Assembly: GCA_965602225.1 (NCBI GenBank)
Contig: CBFCYE010000004.1
Span: forward strand, 62,001-126,000
Length of the DNA stretch: 64,000 bases
Direction: 5' to 3'
DNA from: Tenderia sp965602225
Lineage (GTDB): Bacteria > Pseudomonadota > Gammaproteobacteria > Tenderiales > Tenderiaceae
Part shown: one piece after another, positions 50,345 through 59,426 of the stretch
Numbering within the stretch: position 1 is the first letter of the stretch
Layout of the letters: each line of letters begins with the position of its first letter
Made by a program: the position numbers and the translations under genes
Notes under the pieces: model-generated
The model's database searches: none
The model's input: the letters and a program-made list of their open reading frames with translations, nothing else
Told to the model about the DNA's origin: nothing

Positions 50345-51441
50345 GTCATATTGCTCTCCTGCTACCAGAGCTTGAGGCAGGGGGGGCGCAGCGAGTTATG
50401 CTCTTATTGGCACGAGAGTTTATTGCTCGTGGTCATAGGGTTGATATTGTATTGTTGAGCAGCGCAGGTCCGTTGTTGAATAGTGTTCCCGAGGGTGCTA
50501 GCTTGGTTGATCTTAAGGCGCGTGGTTACGGGTTTGGTGGTCTGGGCTTTGCATTGTCTTCTGTGTTGCGTCTCACAACTTGGATAAAACAGGAACGACC
50601 AGATGTGCTGTTAAGTACTATCAATGGTGCGAACCTTGTGGCGTTGCTTGCTCAAAAGCTCTCTGCAATGCCGTTGAGAGTAGTTGTTCGTGAGGCGGCT
50701 TCTGTGAAGAGCATAAATAGTAATTTCAGGCTTAGAGCGATGTGCCGACTTTATCCTCAAGCTGATGCTATCATCGCTTTAAGCTCGGTTATGGTCGAAG
50801 ATCTTATTAGAGTAGTCGGTGTTTCCGAATCACGGATTCACTGTATAGCTAATCCCGTGGATGTTGCTTATATCCAAGAACAAAGCCAAGCTCCTCTGGC
50901 GCACCCTTGGTTGGATGATGGTCGGTTGCGAGTGGTTCTCTCGGTTGGTCGCTTAATTCCTCAAAAAGACTATGCCACACTTTTGCGTAGTTTCGCATTG
51001 CTGCCAAAGGAGATTAACGCTCGACTTATTATCGTGGGTGAGGGACCAGAGCGCAGAAAGTTAGAGCTACTGGCTATAGAGCTAAAAATTTCAGACATAG
51101 TTCAATTTGTTGGTTTTGATGCCAATCCTTGGCGCTGGACGGCACGTGCAAATCTATTTGTGTTGTCTTCTTGTTCAGAGGGGTATCCCAATGTTTTACT
51201 TGAAACCTTGGCTATCGCTGTGCCAGTTGTTGCAACTGAATATGATGCATCTGTAATCGACTTGTCTGAACGATACGGATTTAAAGTAGTTCCACAAGGC
51301 AAGGCAAGGGTGCTGGCGCAGGCAATTGAAAGCCAGCTTAGCTCCGATTCGCTGCAAAGATACTCATTGGCGGATGATATGGAGCATGTGGTTGCTAATT
51401 ATCTTGGTGTGCTGGGTTGTGATATTTTATCCTTGGGTTAG
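50341..51441 (+). CDS. GT4-family glycosyltransferase
   Basis: 366 aa from ATG 50341 (MSHIALLLPELEAGGAQRVMLLL), which overlaps the asnB stop. GT-B fold with the GGAQRV acceptor loop, VGRLIPQKDYATLLRSF (about 205) and SSCSEGYPNVLLETLAIAVP (about 283) with the E(x7)E motif. Unknown sugar. Its last 15 bases overlap the end of the convergent methyltransferase gene. Confidence 0.9.
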   Translation: MSHIALLLPELEAGGAQRVMLLLAREFIARGHRVDIVLLSSAGPLLNSVPEGASLVDLKARGYGFGGLGFALSSVLRLTTWIKQERPDVLLSTINGANLVALLAQKLSAMPLRVVVREAASVKSINSNFRLRAMCRLYPQADAIIALSSVMVEDLIRVVGVSESRIHCIANPVDVAYIQEQSQAPLAHPWLDDGRLRVVLSVGRLIPQKDYATLLRSFALLPKEINARLIIVGEGPERRKLELLAIELKISDIVQFVGFDANPWRWTARANLFVLSSCSEGYPNVLLETLAIAVPVVATEYDASVIDLSERYGFKVVPQGKARVLAQAIESQLSSDSLQRYSLADDMEHVVANYLGVLGCDILSLG

Positions 51442-52176
51442 ACAGCCCTTGATCATGAATCCTCCTCCACTGCAAAGTGAAATCATCTTTTCAGGTTTGT
51501 TTTCTAAAAATTCATCTATAGCCTTTGTAGCGCCAGGGCATGAGCTAAAGCCGTAGTCATCGCACAGGATGATCCCCCCAGGGTTCATCCTAGGGTAGAA
51601 GAACGCGATGCATTCCCTTGTTGGTTCGTGTAGATCTACGTCGATATGGATAAATGAAAATTTTCTGTTTTCAACTTCTGCAAAGCGGGAGGGAATCCAG
51701 CCCTTGAGATATGTGATGTTAGGGAAGTCAGCTAGTGCCTTCCTGACGGCTTCTTCTGGAGCGCTAAGGTCACCTTTACTCCAATGATGATTGTCATTGG
51801 TGCCTGGTTCCGAAAGCCCTTCAAACGAATCGAATATAAAGTGTTGACGCTCATTGTTTGAGTGCAGTGTATTAAATTGACAGATGAGATAGGAGCCAGC
51901 ACCAAGATAGGCGCCGCATTCCGCCGTGTCACCTGCTACGTTGTGAGTGAGTCTCATGAGCTGGCTGAGCACCCAGCGCCGATCTGTGTTCATACCTTTG
52001 TGTTCATCAAATTTTTTCAGGTAGTGAGTGAAATCTTGGTTATTCCACCAGTCCATCTGTGGCCATTTGAATCTATAAGTTGGAAAGATGGTATTTGCTA
52101 TGTGTTTCATGACTTCAAAGCGTGTCATTGGATCGCCTTTGACGAGCTTGCGGATAGCTATTAGGTATTTTGTCAT
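51427..52176 (-). CDS. TylF/macrocin O-methyltransferase-like protein
   Basis: 249 aa. SAM-dependent fold of the TylF type: GDTAECGAYLGAGSYLICQF (about 72), FDSFEGLSEPG (about 105), FIHIDVDLHEPTREC (about 178) and ILCDDYGFSSCPGATKAIDEF near the end, with the acidic metal-binding residues of the family. Probably methylates a sugar hydroxyl of the glycan. First of the minus-strand half in the transcriptional order after the GT4 gene at 52268, with a 91-base gap. Confidence 0.88.
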   Translation of the reverse strand: MTKYLIAIRKLVKGDPMTRFEVMKHIANTIFPTYRFKWPQMDWWNNQDFTHYLKKFDEHKGMNTDRRWVLSQLMRLTHNVAGDTAECGAYLGAGSYLICQFNTLHSNNERQHFIFDSFEGLSEPGTNDNHHWSKGDLSAPEEAVRKALADFPNITYLKGWIPSRFAEVENRKFSFIHIDVDLHEPTRECIAFFYPRMNPGGIILCDDYGFSSCPGATKAIDEFLENKPEKMISLCSGGGFMIKGCLTQG

Positions 52177-52267
52177 CTAAAGAGTCTCTATCTGAATATC
52201 TTTGAATTGGTAAATGCCATTCTTGCTAGTTTATTCGAGGTCATCGAAGACTGTCTTGTAAATGTGC

Positions 52268-53383
52268 TCATGAATCAGTTAAGTCTTCGAATAGTTCTAG
52301 GTAGCATTTGGCTATAAGCTTAATGTCGTATTGTCTGGCCGCCTTGTCACGTGCTTGAATTCCCATTATTTTCAGATTCTCACGCCCTAGTGTCAGTGCC
52401 CGTTCGATAGCTGCGGCAAGTGCTTGTTCATCGTCAATGGGGACAAGCCATCCAATGTTGTCATCAATGATTTCCTCTGAGCCGCTCACTCGGGTAGCTA
52501 CTGCTGGAAGGCCATGGGCAATTGCTTCGAGCAGTGCTCCTGGGAAGCCCTCATAGCGGGAAGGGAAAACGAATAAATCAGCACCAGCAAGCTGGAAGGC
52601 CACGTCACTTGGCTTTACTGAACCTATAAACTTCACATAATTATTGAGATCAAGTTCTTGTGTTTGTACTTCGAGTGTTGAACGTAACGGGCCGTCTCCG
52701 ATGATTCGCACTTCGAAAGTATGCCCCATGTCTTTTAATAGCCGAACTGAACTAAGAAAAACATCTAGTCCTTTTTGTTCTACCAGTCTGCCAACAAAGA
52801 TGAGTTGTAGTATCGGATTGTTTGGATTTTGTCTCGGGTTAAGCTTGGGTAAAATCACTCCGTTTGGAATTCTGCTGATGCGTATATTTTTGAGATGAAG
52901 GTCTAACATCTCCCGTTCAATTTGTTGGCTCATCGCATTAATGACGGTGACACCATGACTCAGAAGTTTTAGCCAGACTTTTTTCAAGGGGGACTTGCAA
53001 ATGTATTCGGCTTCACCGCCAGTTGATGCGCAAGCTGGGCAGGCTACCAGTGGTTGTCGAAGCCTAAAAATATATTTAGCAAGGCTGGCTACGAAGGTTT
53101 GTTCCTTGAGAAACCGACAGTAGATTAGATCGTATTCTTGCCGGCGTCGCAAAAGTAACCATAATGTCGAAATAAGGTAACTCGCTGCGCGCAGTGCACG
53201 GTTTAGTTGTATTGTTGGGATGCGAATAATTGTTAGATTTTGCGAAGAAAAAGGCTGGTTGGCATAGCCCGCGACAATTATTTTATGGCCTGCTTCGGAC
53301 CAATGGCGTGCTAAGTGCAAGGCCTGTACTTCTGCGCCGCCTACAGACCCAGGTGGAACGTTAGAGAGGATGAGTATTCGCAT
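52268..53383 (-). CDS. GT4-family glycosyltransferase
   Basis: 371 aa GT-B enzyme starting MRILILSNVPPGSVGGAEVQALHLARHW. C-terminal nucleotide-sugar half with FVGRLVEQKGLDVFLSSV (about 197) and FPSRYEGFPGALLEAIAHGLP (about 282). Overlaps the start-side end of the flippase gene by 23 bases, so both belong to the same minus-strand operon. Confidence 0.9.
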   Translation of the reverse strand: MRILILSNVPPGSVGGAEVQALHLARHWSEAGHKIIVAGYANQPFSSQNLTIIRIPTIQLNRALRAASYLISTLWLLLRRRQEYDLIYCRFLKEQTFVASLAKYIFRLRQPLVACPACASTGGEAEYICKSPLKKVWLKLLSHGVTVINAMSQQIEREMLDLHLKNIRISRIPNGVILPKLNPRQNPNNPILQLIFVGRLVEQKGLDVFLSSVRLLKDMGHTFEVRIIGDGPLRSTLEVQTQELDLNNYVKFIGSVKPSDVAFQLAGADLFVFPSRYEGFPGALLEAIAHGLPAVATRVSGSEEIIDDNIGWLVPIDDEQALAAAIERALTLGRENLKIMGIQARDKAARQYDIKLIAKCYLELFEDLTDS

Positions 53384-54620
53384 GTGTGGAAATTTTCATT
53401 AATTTACGTGACATCAGAAGAAATACAATGTATTGGCTAATCGATAAGGCTAGACCAAGGCCTGCTGTGTTCATTAGTTTGAATAGTAACCCACCTAAGA
53501 TTCCGCTGCATGCCAGGCTGACTAATGACATTGGAATAAGTGCACGAGAGTAGCCAAGGGTTAGTAATCGACGAGAAAGGATGCTTGTCATAATAAACCC
53601 TGGTAAGCCGATAGCGAGTGCCAGGAAAGTGTGCCGAATCGCCATTAATATTTCTTCTGATTGAAAATCGATCCATGCAGTCAAAAATGGAAAGAACAAC
53701 CAAAATAGAAAACTTAATGCTAACCACAACAAACTCCATGCTAACGTGACTCGAAAGATCAGCTGCCAGCCACGCTCTTCTTCAGGGGTGTTGGTTAGGC
53801 GCGACAGATAAACCAGGGTGACGTTGCCAACACCGATTGTGGCTAGTGAAGCTATGGCAGCATAAAGCCGGTCGGCTGCTTCGAAAATGCTAACTCCACC
53901 AGTATCACCAGTAGAGGCGATCCAACGAATTAATAGCGGTGTTAGACCTGTAATAGCTGACGCCAGTATTAGGTGTTGGGCGGATACCGGGAATGGTAGT
54001 TTTTTTTTGATGTTTATGAGACAAAAACGTTCTTGCACCAGTCCTATTAGAATAGTGGCGCGAGCTGTATCCGATATTGCGATACCTGCGAGCAACCAGT
54101 GCAAAGCTGGCTCATCTGGTTGAAAAAGAAAATATAGGGCTACTGGAACAATTCGTAGCCCCCAGGTAAGGCCTGGTATGCCGTATCGATGAGCAGTGTT
54201 AAGTGCAGCAATGGCTGGTGCAGCCGCAAGGCTAGTACTAGCCATCAGTGCTACTGACGCAGCTGATAGAATAACAACGCTGTTCGATGATTGTTCGTCG
54301 GGCATTATTATAAATGCGAACAGGCCTGTAAGTATGCCTGTAACCGTTGTCCAGATTAGATAGGTGCGTATATTAAGTACTTCATTATTCTTGACTAATT
54401 CTGGTACCAATGCATTGACTAGTACGTTGGTGAGTGTGCCTTGGGCAAAAAAGGCAACAGCCATCGTAAGAAAAAACATGTCTGTGATAGAGCTAACACT
54501 ATGAATTGTAAGTAGAGCGATGGGTAATAATAGATTTACGGCGCGTCCAACCATTTCTCCAGTCGAGGATAGGCCGACGCGCCTGGTAACTCTGCCTATT
54601 ACTTCTTTCGACGGGCCCAT
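53361..54620 (-). CDS. MurJ-like/MOP-family lipid-linked glycan flippase
   Basis: 419 aa, about 12 predicted helices, with the MviN/MurJ-like order of paired helices and an N-terminal Arg-rich segment. Members flip undecaprenyl-linked sugars across the inner membrane. At 419 aa it is shorter than MurJ (about 510 aa, 14 helices), which fits a Wzx-like role for the cluster's glycan. Overlaps the upstream methyltransferase gene by 22 bases and the downstream GT4 gene by 23. Confidence 0.75.
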   Translation of the reverse strand: MGPSKEVIGRVTRRVGLSSTGEMVGRAVNLLLPIALLTIHSVSSITDMFFLTMAVAFFAQGTLTNVLVNALVPELVKNNEVLNIRTYLIWTTVTGILTGLFAFIIMPDEQSSNSVVILSAASVALMASTSLAAAPAIAALNTAHRYGIPGLTWGLRIVPVALYFLFQPDEPALHWLLAGIAISDTARATILIGLVQERFCLINIKKKLPFPVSAQHLILASAITGLTPLLIRWIASTGDTGGVSIFEAADRLYAAIASLATIGVGNVTLVYLSRLTNTPEEERGWQLIFRVTLAWSLLWLALSFLFWLFFPFLTAWIDFQSEEILMAIRHTFLALAIGLPGFIMTSILSRRLLTLGYSRALIPMSLVSLACSGILGGLLFKLMNTAGLGLALSISQYIVFLLMSRKLMKISTHANTHPL

Positions 54621-55465
54621 ACTGAAATCACATCACCACGTTGGCCGAATCGATCTGCTGCGCAGAGTAAAGATTGTAACGCCCATTTGCTCAGCCCTGG
54701 CTTGCGTGATGCGCGGCGGCAGGGTAAGAAAGTGGTAAGAGAAAGTATCTCAAAACCATGCGTTTCGAGCAGTTGTGTCATAGCGTTTGGAGTGAAGAAA
54801 TAGTGGTGATGGATCGAGTAGTCTGAGTAACTTCGGCGCCTGCAACGAAGGCGGCTATAAGTGTCGAGAATTCCATCAAACTGGATAGGGACCTCTATAT
54901 AGATCGGTGCATCAGGCTTTAGGATGGCTTTTATTTGTTCCATAAAAGTGTGTGCGTCAGGAACGTGTTCGAGCACATGACTGCAATAAGCCGCAGCGTA
55001 ACTATTTGTGTCGGGTGAAAGATCAGAGAGGGTTCCTTGAAAAACAGAGAAGCCAGCCTCAATAGCTTTTTGAGCAGCATATTCTGATGGTTCTACGCCT
55101 TTTCCAGATATTCCATTTTCCTTGGCGACGGCTAGAAAGTCCCCCGTTCCGCAGCCGATATCGAGCAGTTTGTCTGTGATCCCGAGTGAGCGGAAGCGTT
55201 GGGTAATGCTGGCGTAACAAGGGGCCAGTTCCTGTTTTTCGTTACGATAGGAAAAACCGCCTTCTTGCTCAGATTCGTAGTAATTATGGTCATAGATTGT
55301 TTGGTAATCGTCAGGTGTTGGGTAAGGCGACATCCATCTTAGGCCGCATTCCGTACATCGTAATATGGAGTATTTCTTAGGGGCATTGTTTAGGGCGAGT
55401 TCAGTGTATGCCTTGACGTCGGGTTCTGCGTGGCCGGAACAGATCGAACAGTGAGTTGAATTCAC
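54599..55465 (-). CDS. Class I methyltransferase with N-terminal zinc-type motif
   Basis: 288 aa. Begins with a four-Cys knot (CSICSGH, then CTECGLRWMSPYP) typical of sugar-cluster methyltransferases, then SAM-binding LLDIGCGTGDFLAVA (about residues 93-107), and HVLEHVPDAHTFM (about 164). Likely modifies a nucleotide sugar or glycan. Its end overlaps the flippase start. Confidence 0.87.
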   Translation of the reverse strand: MNSTHCSICSGHAEPDVKAYTELALNNAPKKYSILRCTECGLRWMSPYPTPDDYQTIYDHNYYESEQEGGFSYRNEKQELAPCYASITQRFRSLGITDKLLDIGCGTGDFLAVAKENGISGKGVEPSEYAAQKAIEAGFSVFQGTLSDLSPDTNSYAAAYCSHVLEHVPDAHTFMEQIKAILKPDAPIYIEVPIQFDGILDTYSRLRCRRRSYSDYSIHHHYFFTPNAMTQLLETHGFEILSLTTFLPCRRASRKPGLSKWALQSLLCAADRFGQRGDVISVWARRKK

Positions 55466-55511
55466 GATGTGGATCCTATTATCTTCTTACTGTCTGATTT
55501 CGGTGCTGGAA

Positions 55512-56402
55512 TCACTTGTTTTTATATGTTTTTTCTTGTTCTGAAGGCTTATACATGAGTTGTGTTATCTGTTCAGACACGAGTCCAATGAGGAATATTG
55601 TTACTGATGCAGTTAATAAAAATATGGTGGCAACCGATAGTCTACCAAGTGTAGTAAAAGTGTAGGCATAGTATCCTAGACCAAGTAGAGCATGTGCCAG
55701 CGCAACGGGAAAGAATAGTTTCAGCGGTGAGTATAGTGTGCCAATCTTGAAAATAATGAGAAGAAAACGCACGCCATCCTTTACTATATGGATGTGGCTT
55801 TTGCCCTCTCTTTTTCCCGCTTTAATAGGTAAGTAGGCAACTGGGTAGCCTGCCCGGAAGAATGCCATGGTGCTGGTTGTTGGGTAGGAGAAGCCATTAG
55901 GTAAAAGATAGAGAAATTCTCGAAACCTGTTGGTGCGAACGGCGCGAAATCCAGAAGTGAGGTCTTTTATTTTTTGGCCAGTCATGTAGCTAGCTAGGTG
56001 GTTGTAGAGTCTGTTTGCTAGGCTGCGACCAGTACTTGCTTGCGACGAACTATCACGAGCCCCTACTGCCATATCAAAACCTTCGTTAAGTTGTGAGAGT
56101 AAGCGATTTATATCTGCTGGGTCATGCTGCCCGTCGGCATCCATGAATACAAGGATGTTGCCTGTGGCTGCTCGCGCGCCTGTTTTTATGGCGGCACCAT
56201 TGCCTTTGCTGTAAGGGTGGCTGATAACACACGCGCCTGCATTCTGGGCTATTTGGGCGGTCTCATCTGTTGAACCGTCATTGACAACTATAATTTGAGA
56301 ATCTGGAAATAATGTGAGAATTTCAGGTATTAATTTTTCGAGACTATTAGCCTCGTTTTTTGCTGGTAGGACGATGGAAATGTGTGGGTTATCTATAGCC
56401 AT
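55512..56402 (-). CDS. GT2-family glycosyltransferase (polyprenyl-phosphate type)
   Basis: 296 aa. GT-A fold with ISIVLPAKNEANSLEKLI (residues 8-25), VVNDGSTDET (about 40) and the metal-binding DADGQHDP (about 89). Two helices at the C-terminus (about 228-250 and 262-285). The architecture matches dolichyl/undecaprenyl-phosphate sugar transferases, which charge lipid carriers for GT-C enzymes such as the one encoded next (56510-58555). Confidence 0.9.
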   Translation of the reverse strand: MAIDNPHISIVLPAKNEANSLEKLIPEILTLFPDSQIIVVNDGSTDETAQIAQNAGACVISHPYSKGNGAAIKTGARAATGNILVFMDADGQHDPADINRLLSQLNEGFDMAVGARDSSSQASTGRSLANRLYNHLASYMTGQKIKDLTSGFRAVRTNRFREFLYLLPNGFSYPTTSTMAFFRAGYPVAYLPIKAGKREGKSHIHIVKDGVRFLLIIFKIGTLYSPLKLFFPVALAHALLGLGYYAYTFTTLGRLSVATIFLLTASVTIFLIGLVSEQITQLMYKPSEQEKTYKNK

Positions 56403-56509
56403 TCTTAATTATATCGTTTTTTGAAAATATGCCCAATTAAAGATGATCCGTTATAAATTATTGGCGGTCAATGCTGTTGTTTGGTAATTGACGTCTTAAT
56501 GAGGGGGTA

Positions 56510-58555
56510 TCAGTCATTATTCATGTCGCTGGAGTTGAACTCAAATTCATAAAATTGTTTTGCTTTTGTGAGCGCCAGTTTGTGATGCCCGGCTAGAAAT
56601 GGGTGTGTCTCTATTTGTTGGATCAGAGATTTTGAGCCTTCCCAATCATGTAGCGTAGTTAGTAACGTTAGTTTTTCGATTAGCAGATATATCTCTTGTG
56701 GTTGTTCTCTGTAGGCTCTATCAAGGTCATTTATGGCCGACTCTAGCCTTCCCTGGTAGGCATTTATGCGTGCGCGTGAGGCCAAAATAATAGGGCGTTG
56801 TCCCGCTGGTAGGGTCTTGTTTTGGAGTGCAATATCTAGCCAATTTCTGATTTCATCGATAATGGCTAGGCACTGAGGAGCACGACCTTTTACTGCGCAG
56901 TCAGTGCTGTTTCTCAGTGCCAGAGTAGCGGTAACGGATAGCTTTTGAGTGCTAAGGCGATGACTTGTTTCCGTGTCGATGATGTTGTGTAATTGATCAA
57001 TATATTTTCTGTTAATTATTAAGGTGTCGTAATAGTTTGCGGGTTGGACAGCTGGTGTTTCTGTGTCGCGCTCCCCCAGTATTGTTTGTGTTTTAATTAT
57101 TTCAAGTAATTGAAGCATGGCCATAAGTGAACTTGTATCTGACTGGTTTAGACTAGCTGTCGCGCTAAGCTGTTCATATGCTTCGCGTGTGTCGCCATGA
57201 GAGTCCAGTATATATATGGCTCTAGATGCGTGAGCCTGTGCTGAGTTTGGATTGTTTTTAATGTTGAAGTAAGACAATGTTGATTGGCTTGACCATATGT
57301 TTGATCTCACATTGGTTAATCCTGTCAGGCATAAAATAATTATAATCGGGGTGCCGATGGTGATGAGCGGTTTTTTGCTGAATTTGTTGATGACCAGGTA
57401 GGTGTAATACCCTGCAGCAAAGATGATTCCAAAGCTGGCAACATAGTTTCGATGCTCGTACATTAGTACTAATGAAAAAATACTCGATTCCATTGCGTGG
57501 GCGACCAGGAACCATAAAATGGAAAATGCAATAATGGGGTGTTTTTTTCTGATTAATATGGATAGTACGGCAGAGGTTAATATTGAGATGATAGCTATTA
57601 ATGTTGTCCATGGTTGTAACAAGGCACGACTTATCTCTACGTTGTCGTGATAAAGGCTGAAGTTTTGTAAAACTGGGTATAGCAGTTGTGTGACATAGAG
57701 AAGTAGTACCCTTGATTCCGTCATTAGTCGTTCGCTAAGTGTAAAGTCCCTGGTTGCATAGCTAGCGAGTATGCGGTCTGAGTGGTTGCCTAGATAGATG
57801 AGCGCCAAAACGGCAGGTAAGGCAGTTGTGAGGGTGTAGAAGGTGATGATTTGTTTGCGCTGTTGTTTATGTTCGCTGTATAAATTGCTAAGAATCGTTA
57901 TTTCTATTACAAGCGCAAGATAGGGTAACAATAATGCGTTTTCCTTGCATAGTGCGCCAAGCAAGGTGCCTAAGCCTATGCCTATATACATCTGTGCTAC
58001 GGCATAGGGCTTTTGTTCTGAGAGTCGTATCCTGCCAATAATAAAAATCAGTAGGCCAGCGAAAACAAATAGTGCGGACATGCTAGCCATACGTTGTACG
58101 GCATAGAGCACTGCTGTTAGCTGAATAGGGTGCAGTACCCACATTGCGGCAACAAATAGGGGGAATGATGTTTCGGATAATGTCTTTTTTAATGAGCGGT
58201 TTAGCGTTTTTATTAAATAAAAGACAATCAGATAAACCAATATGCCATTGAATATGTGAATGCCTAGGTTGGTTGTTTTAAAATCGCTGGCGTCAAGTTG
58301 TTTGCCAGAGAAGTAGTAATTCAGGCCAAAGCTCAGACTGGCGAGTGGTCGTCCCAGTGGGCCGCTGGTATTTGCAGTTGCAGCGGTTAGCAAGCTATTG
58401 CTATCAAGTGTGTTTACCTGTAACGCCGGGTTGGAGACAATGTTGGGTATGTCATCGGAAAGCCAGAAGTCGCTGAGACCTGGAAGATATGCCAGGCTTG
58501 TGAGTATGACAAGGGCAAGGATGCTGAGATAATGTCTACCGGTAACTGTGTTCAT
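56510..58555 (-). CDS. GT-C-type membrane glycosyltransferase with TPR-like tail (TMTC/pilin glycosylase type)
   Basis: 681 aa. About 10-11 helices in residues 1-430 with the luminal acidic motif LSDDIPNI near residue 31 that GT-C enzymes use for the lipid-phosphate sugar, followed by a soluble helical tail with tetratricopeptide-like repeats (residues about 440-670). It resembles TMTC and other polyprenyl-phosphate-sugar dependent O-glycosyltransferases. Position directly downstream of pilA (87 bases, after the pilA terminator) and beside a matching GT2 gene suggests pilin or surface protein glycosylation. Function is inferred. Confidence 0.8.
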   Translation of the reverse strand: MNTVTGRHYLSILALVILTSLAYLPGLSDFWLSDDIPNIVSNPALQVNTLDSNSLLTAATANTSGPLGRPLASLSFGLNYYFSGKQLDASDFKTTNLGIHIFNGILVYLIVFYLIKTLNRSLKKTLSETSFPLFVAAMWVLHPIQLTAVLYAVQRMASMSALFVFAGLLIFIIGRIRLSEQKPYAVAQMYIGIGLGTLLGALCKENALLLPYLALVIEITILSNLYSEHKQQRKQIITFYTLTTALPAVLALIYLGNHSDRILASYATRDFTLSERLMTESRVLLLYVTQLLYPVLQNFSLYHDNVEISRALLQPWTTLIAIISILTSAVLSILIRKKHPIIAFSILWFLVAHAMESSIFSLVLMYEHRNYVASFGIIFAAGYYTYLVINKFSKKPLITIGTPIIIILCLTGLTNVRSNIWSSQSTLSYFNIKNNPNSAQAHASRAIYILDSHGDTREAYEQLSATASLNQSDTSSLMAMLQLLEIIKTQTILGERDTETPAVQPANYYDTLIINRKYIDQLHNIIDTETSHRLSTQKLSVTATLALRNSTDCAVKGRAPQCLAIIDEIRNWLDIALQNKTLPAGQRPIILASRARINAYQGRLESAINDLDRAYREQPQEIYLLIEKLTLLTTLHDWEGSKSLIQQIETHPFLAGHHKLALTKAKQFYEFEFNSSDMNND

Positions 58556-58592
58556 CTGCTTGTTTTGTGAGTTAATTTTTTGTTGCGGTAAT

Positions 58593-58621
58593 AAAAAAGA
58601 GGAGGCTAATGCCTCCTCTTT
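58593..58621 (-). terminator. Rho-independent terminator of pilA
   Basis: Perfect 11-bp stem AAAGAGGAGGC / GCCTCCTCTTT with a 4-base loop; on the minus strand it is followed by T-rich sequence. It lies 22 bases after the pilA stop and separates pilA from the glycosyltransferase gene. Confidence 0.9.
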
Positions 58622-58642
58622 GAGTGTTACGCTAAACTTGGC

Positions 58643-59077
58643 CTACTGTTTAGGGTGAAATTTTGAAGCTACAGTGCCGGTAATACCCCATTGCATTCCA
58701 CCAGGGCCACAGGTGCCAGTGTAGACTACATTCTCGCCACCGGTTACGGATGAGCCTATTGTAGTGTATACGATAGTGACTGTTCCTACTGAGGTGCTAG
58801 TTGCTGTGGCTGTTACGCTTCGGACATAGGTGCCTTTATAATCAGCGGCTGCGCTAAGACCTAAAGGTCCATGAGTCATATTGGCCACTATGCTGCCTTC
58901 GCTACATGCCAGGCCTACAGCGGTACGAGCTGGTGATGAGATGCCTGAACCTTCACTCACCTTAGCCTTAACGGTGTAATCCTGATAAGCAGGAATCGCT
59001 ACAGCGGCCAAAATACCAATGATCGCAACTACGATCATTAACTCAATCAGTGTAAAACCTTGTTGTACCTTTTTCAT
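58643..59077 (-). CDS. pilA: Type IV major pilin PilA
   Basis: 144 aa. Class IVa prepilin: leader MKKVQQG, cleavage before FTLIELMIVVAIIGILAAVAIP with Glu5 of the mature protein, TM/assembly helix, then a beta-rich head. Two Cys (about residues 53 and 126) can form the C-terminal D-loop disulfide. Processed by PilD and driven by PilB in this window. Transcribed from a sigma-54 promoter under PilS-PilR. Ser/Thr-rich head loops (TATATSTSVGTVT) offer possible O-glycosylation sites. Confidence 0.96.
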   Translation of the reverse strand: MKKVQQGFTLIELMIVVAIIGILAAVAIPAYQDYTVKAKVSEGSGISSPARTAVGLACSEGSIVANMTHGPLGLSAAADYKGTYVRSVTATATSTSVGTVTIVYTTIGSSVTGGENVVYTGTCGPGGMQWGITGTVASKFHPKQ

Positions 59078-59209
59078 GATGTTGCTCCTCGTGTCTAAGC
59101 AGTTATATGTAGATTAAGAACCCAGTTCAAATTGTTCTTCGCTATCCATATCGGTCTGTTGTATTAAGACTTTAATGTCTTGAGAAGTTATTTGTCTCGG
59201 TAGTTGTAT

Positions 59210-59225
59210 TGCACGTCCCGTGCCA
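59210..59225 (-). promoter_or_regulatory. Sigma-54 promoter of pilA
   Basis: On the minus strand TGGCACGGGACGTGCA: GG at -24 and GC at -12 with exactly 10 bases between, close to TGGCACN5TTGCA. It lies 133 bases before the pilA start and matches the presence of PilR, a sigma-54 activator, next door. Confidence 0.8.
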
Positions 59226-59322
59226 AAAGCCAGAAGAGGAGGGTGTTGAAGTGTTCTTGCCCATCCATCCTTGGTGGAATGAGCATTATGTCACAGTTTT
59301 TGGGCTTGAGAAGCGGGTTTTA

Positions 59323-59331
59323 GGGGGGGGG
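59323..59331. repeat. Homopolymer of nine G
   Basis: Run of nine G (plus strand) in the 349-base gap between pilR and pilA, between the putative activator sites and the sigma-54 promoter. Such runs can change length by slippage and alter spacing. Confidence 0.8.
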
Positions 59332-59356
59332 TGTGGTGTTTGATTGGTGAATTGTT

Positions 59357-59411
59357 GTCGGCTGATTGTGTGTTTGTCAGTTTGGGGTGACGGTTTTTGT
59401 CACTTTGTGAC
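59357..59411. promoter_or_regulatory. Candidate PilR enhancer sites upstream of pilA
   Basis: Cluster of TGTC/GACG-type half sites: TTGTCGG (59356), TTGTCAG (59375), GTGACGG (59387) and a perfect inverted repeat GTCAC-TTT-GTGAC (59399-59411). They lie about 130-190 bases upstream of the sigma-54 promoter, a usual place for an NtrC-family activator. PilR sites in Pseudomonas contain TGTC. A further TGTCA is at 59289. Confidence 0.45.
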
Positions 59412-59426
59412 GGGCTTGGTTGCTGC

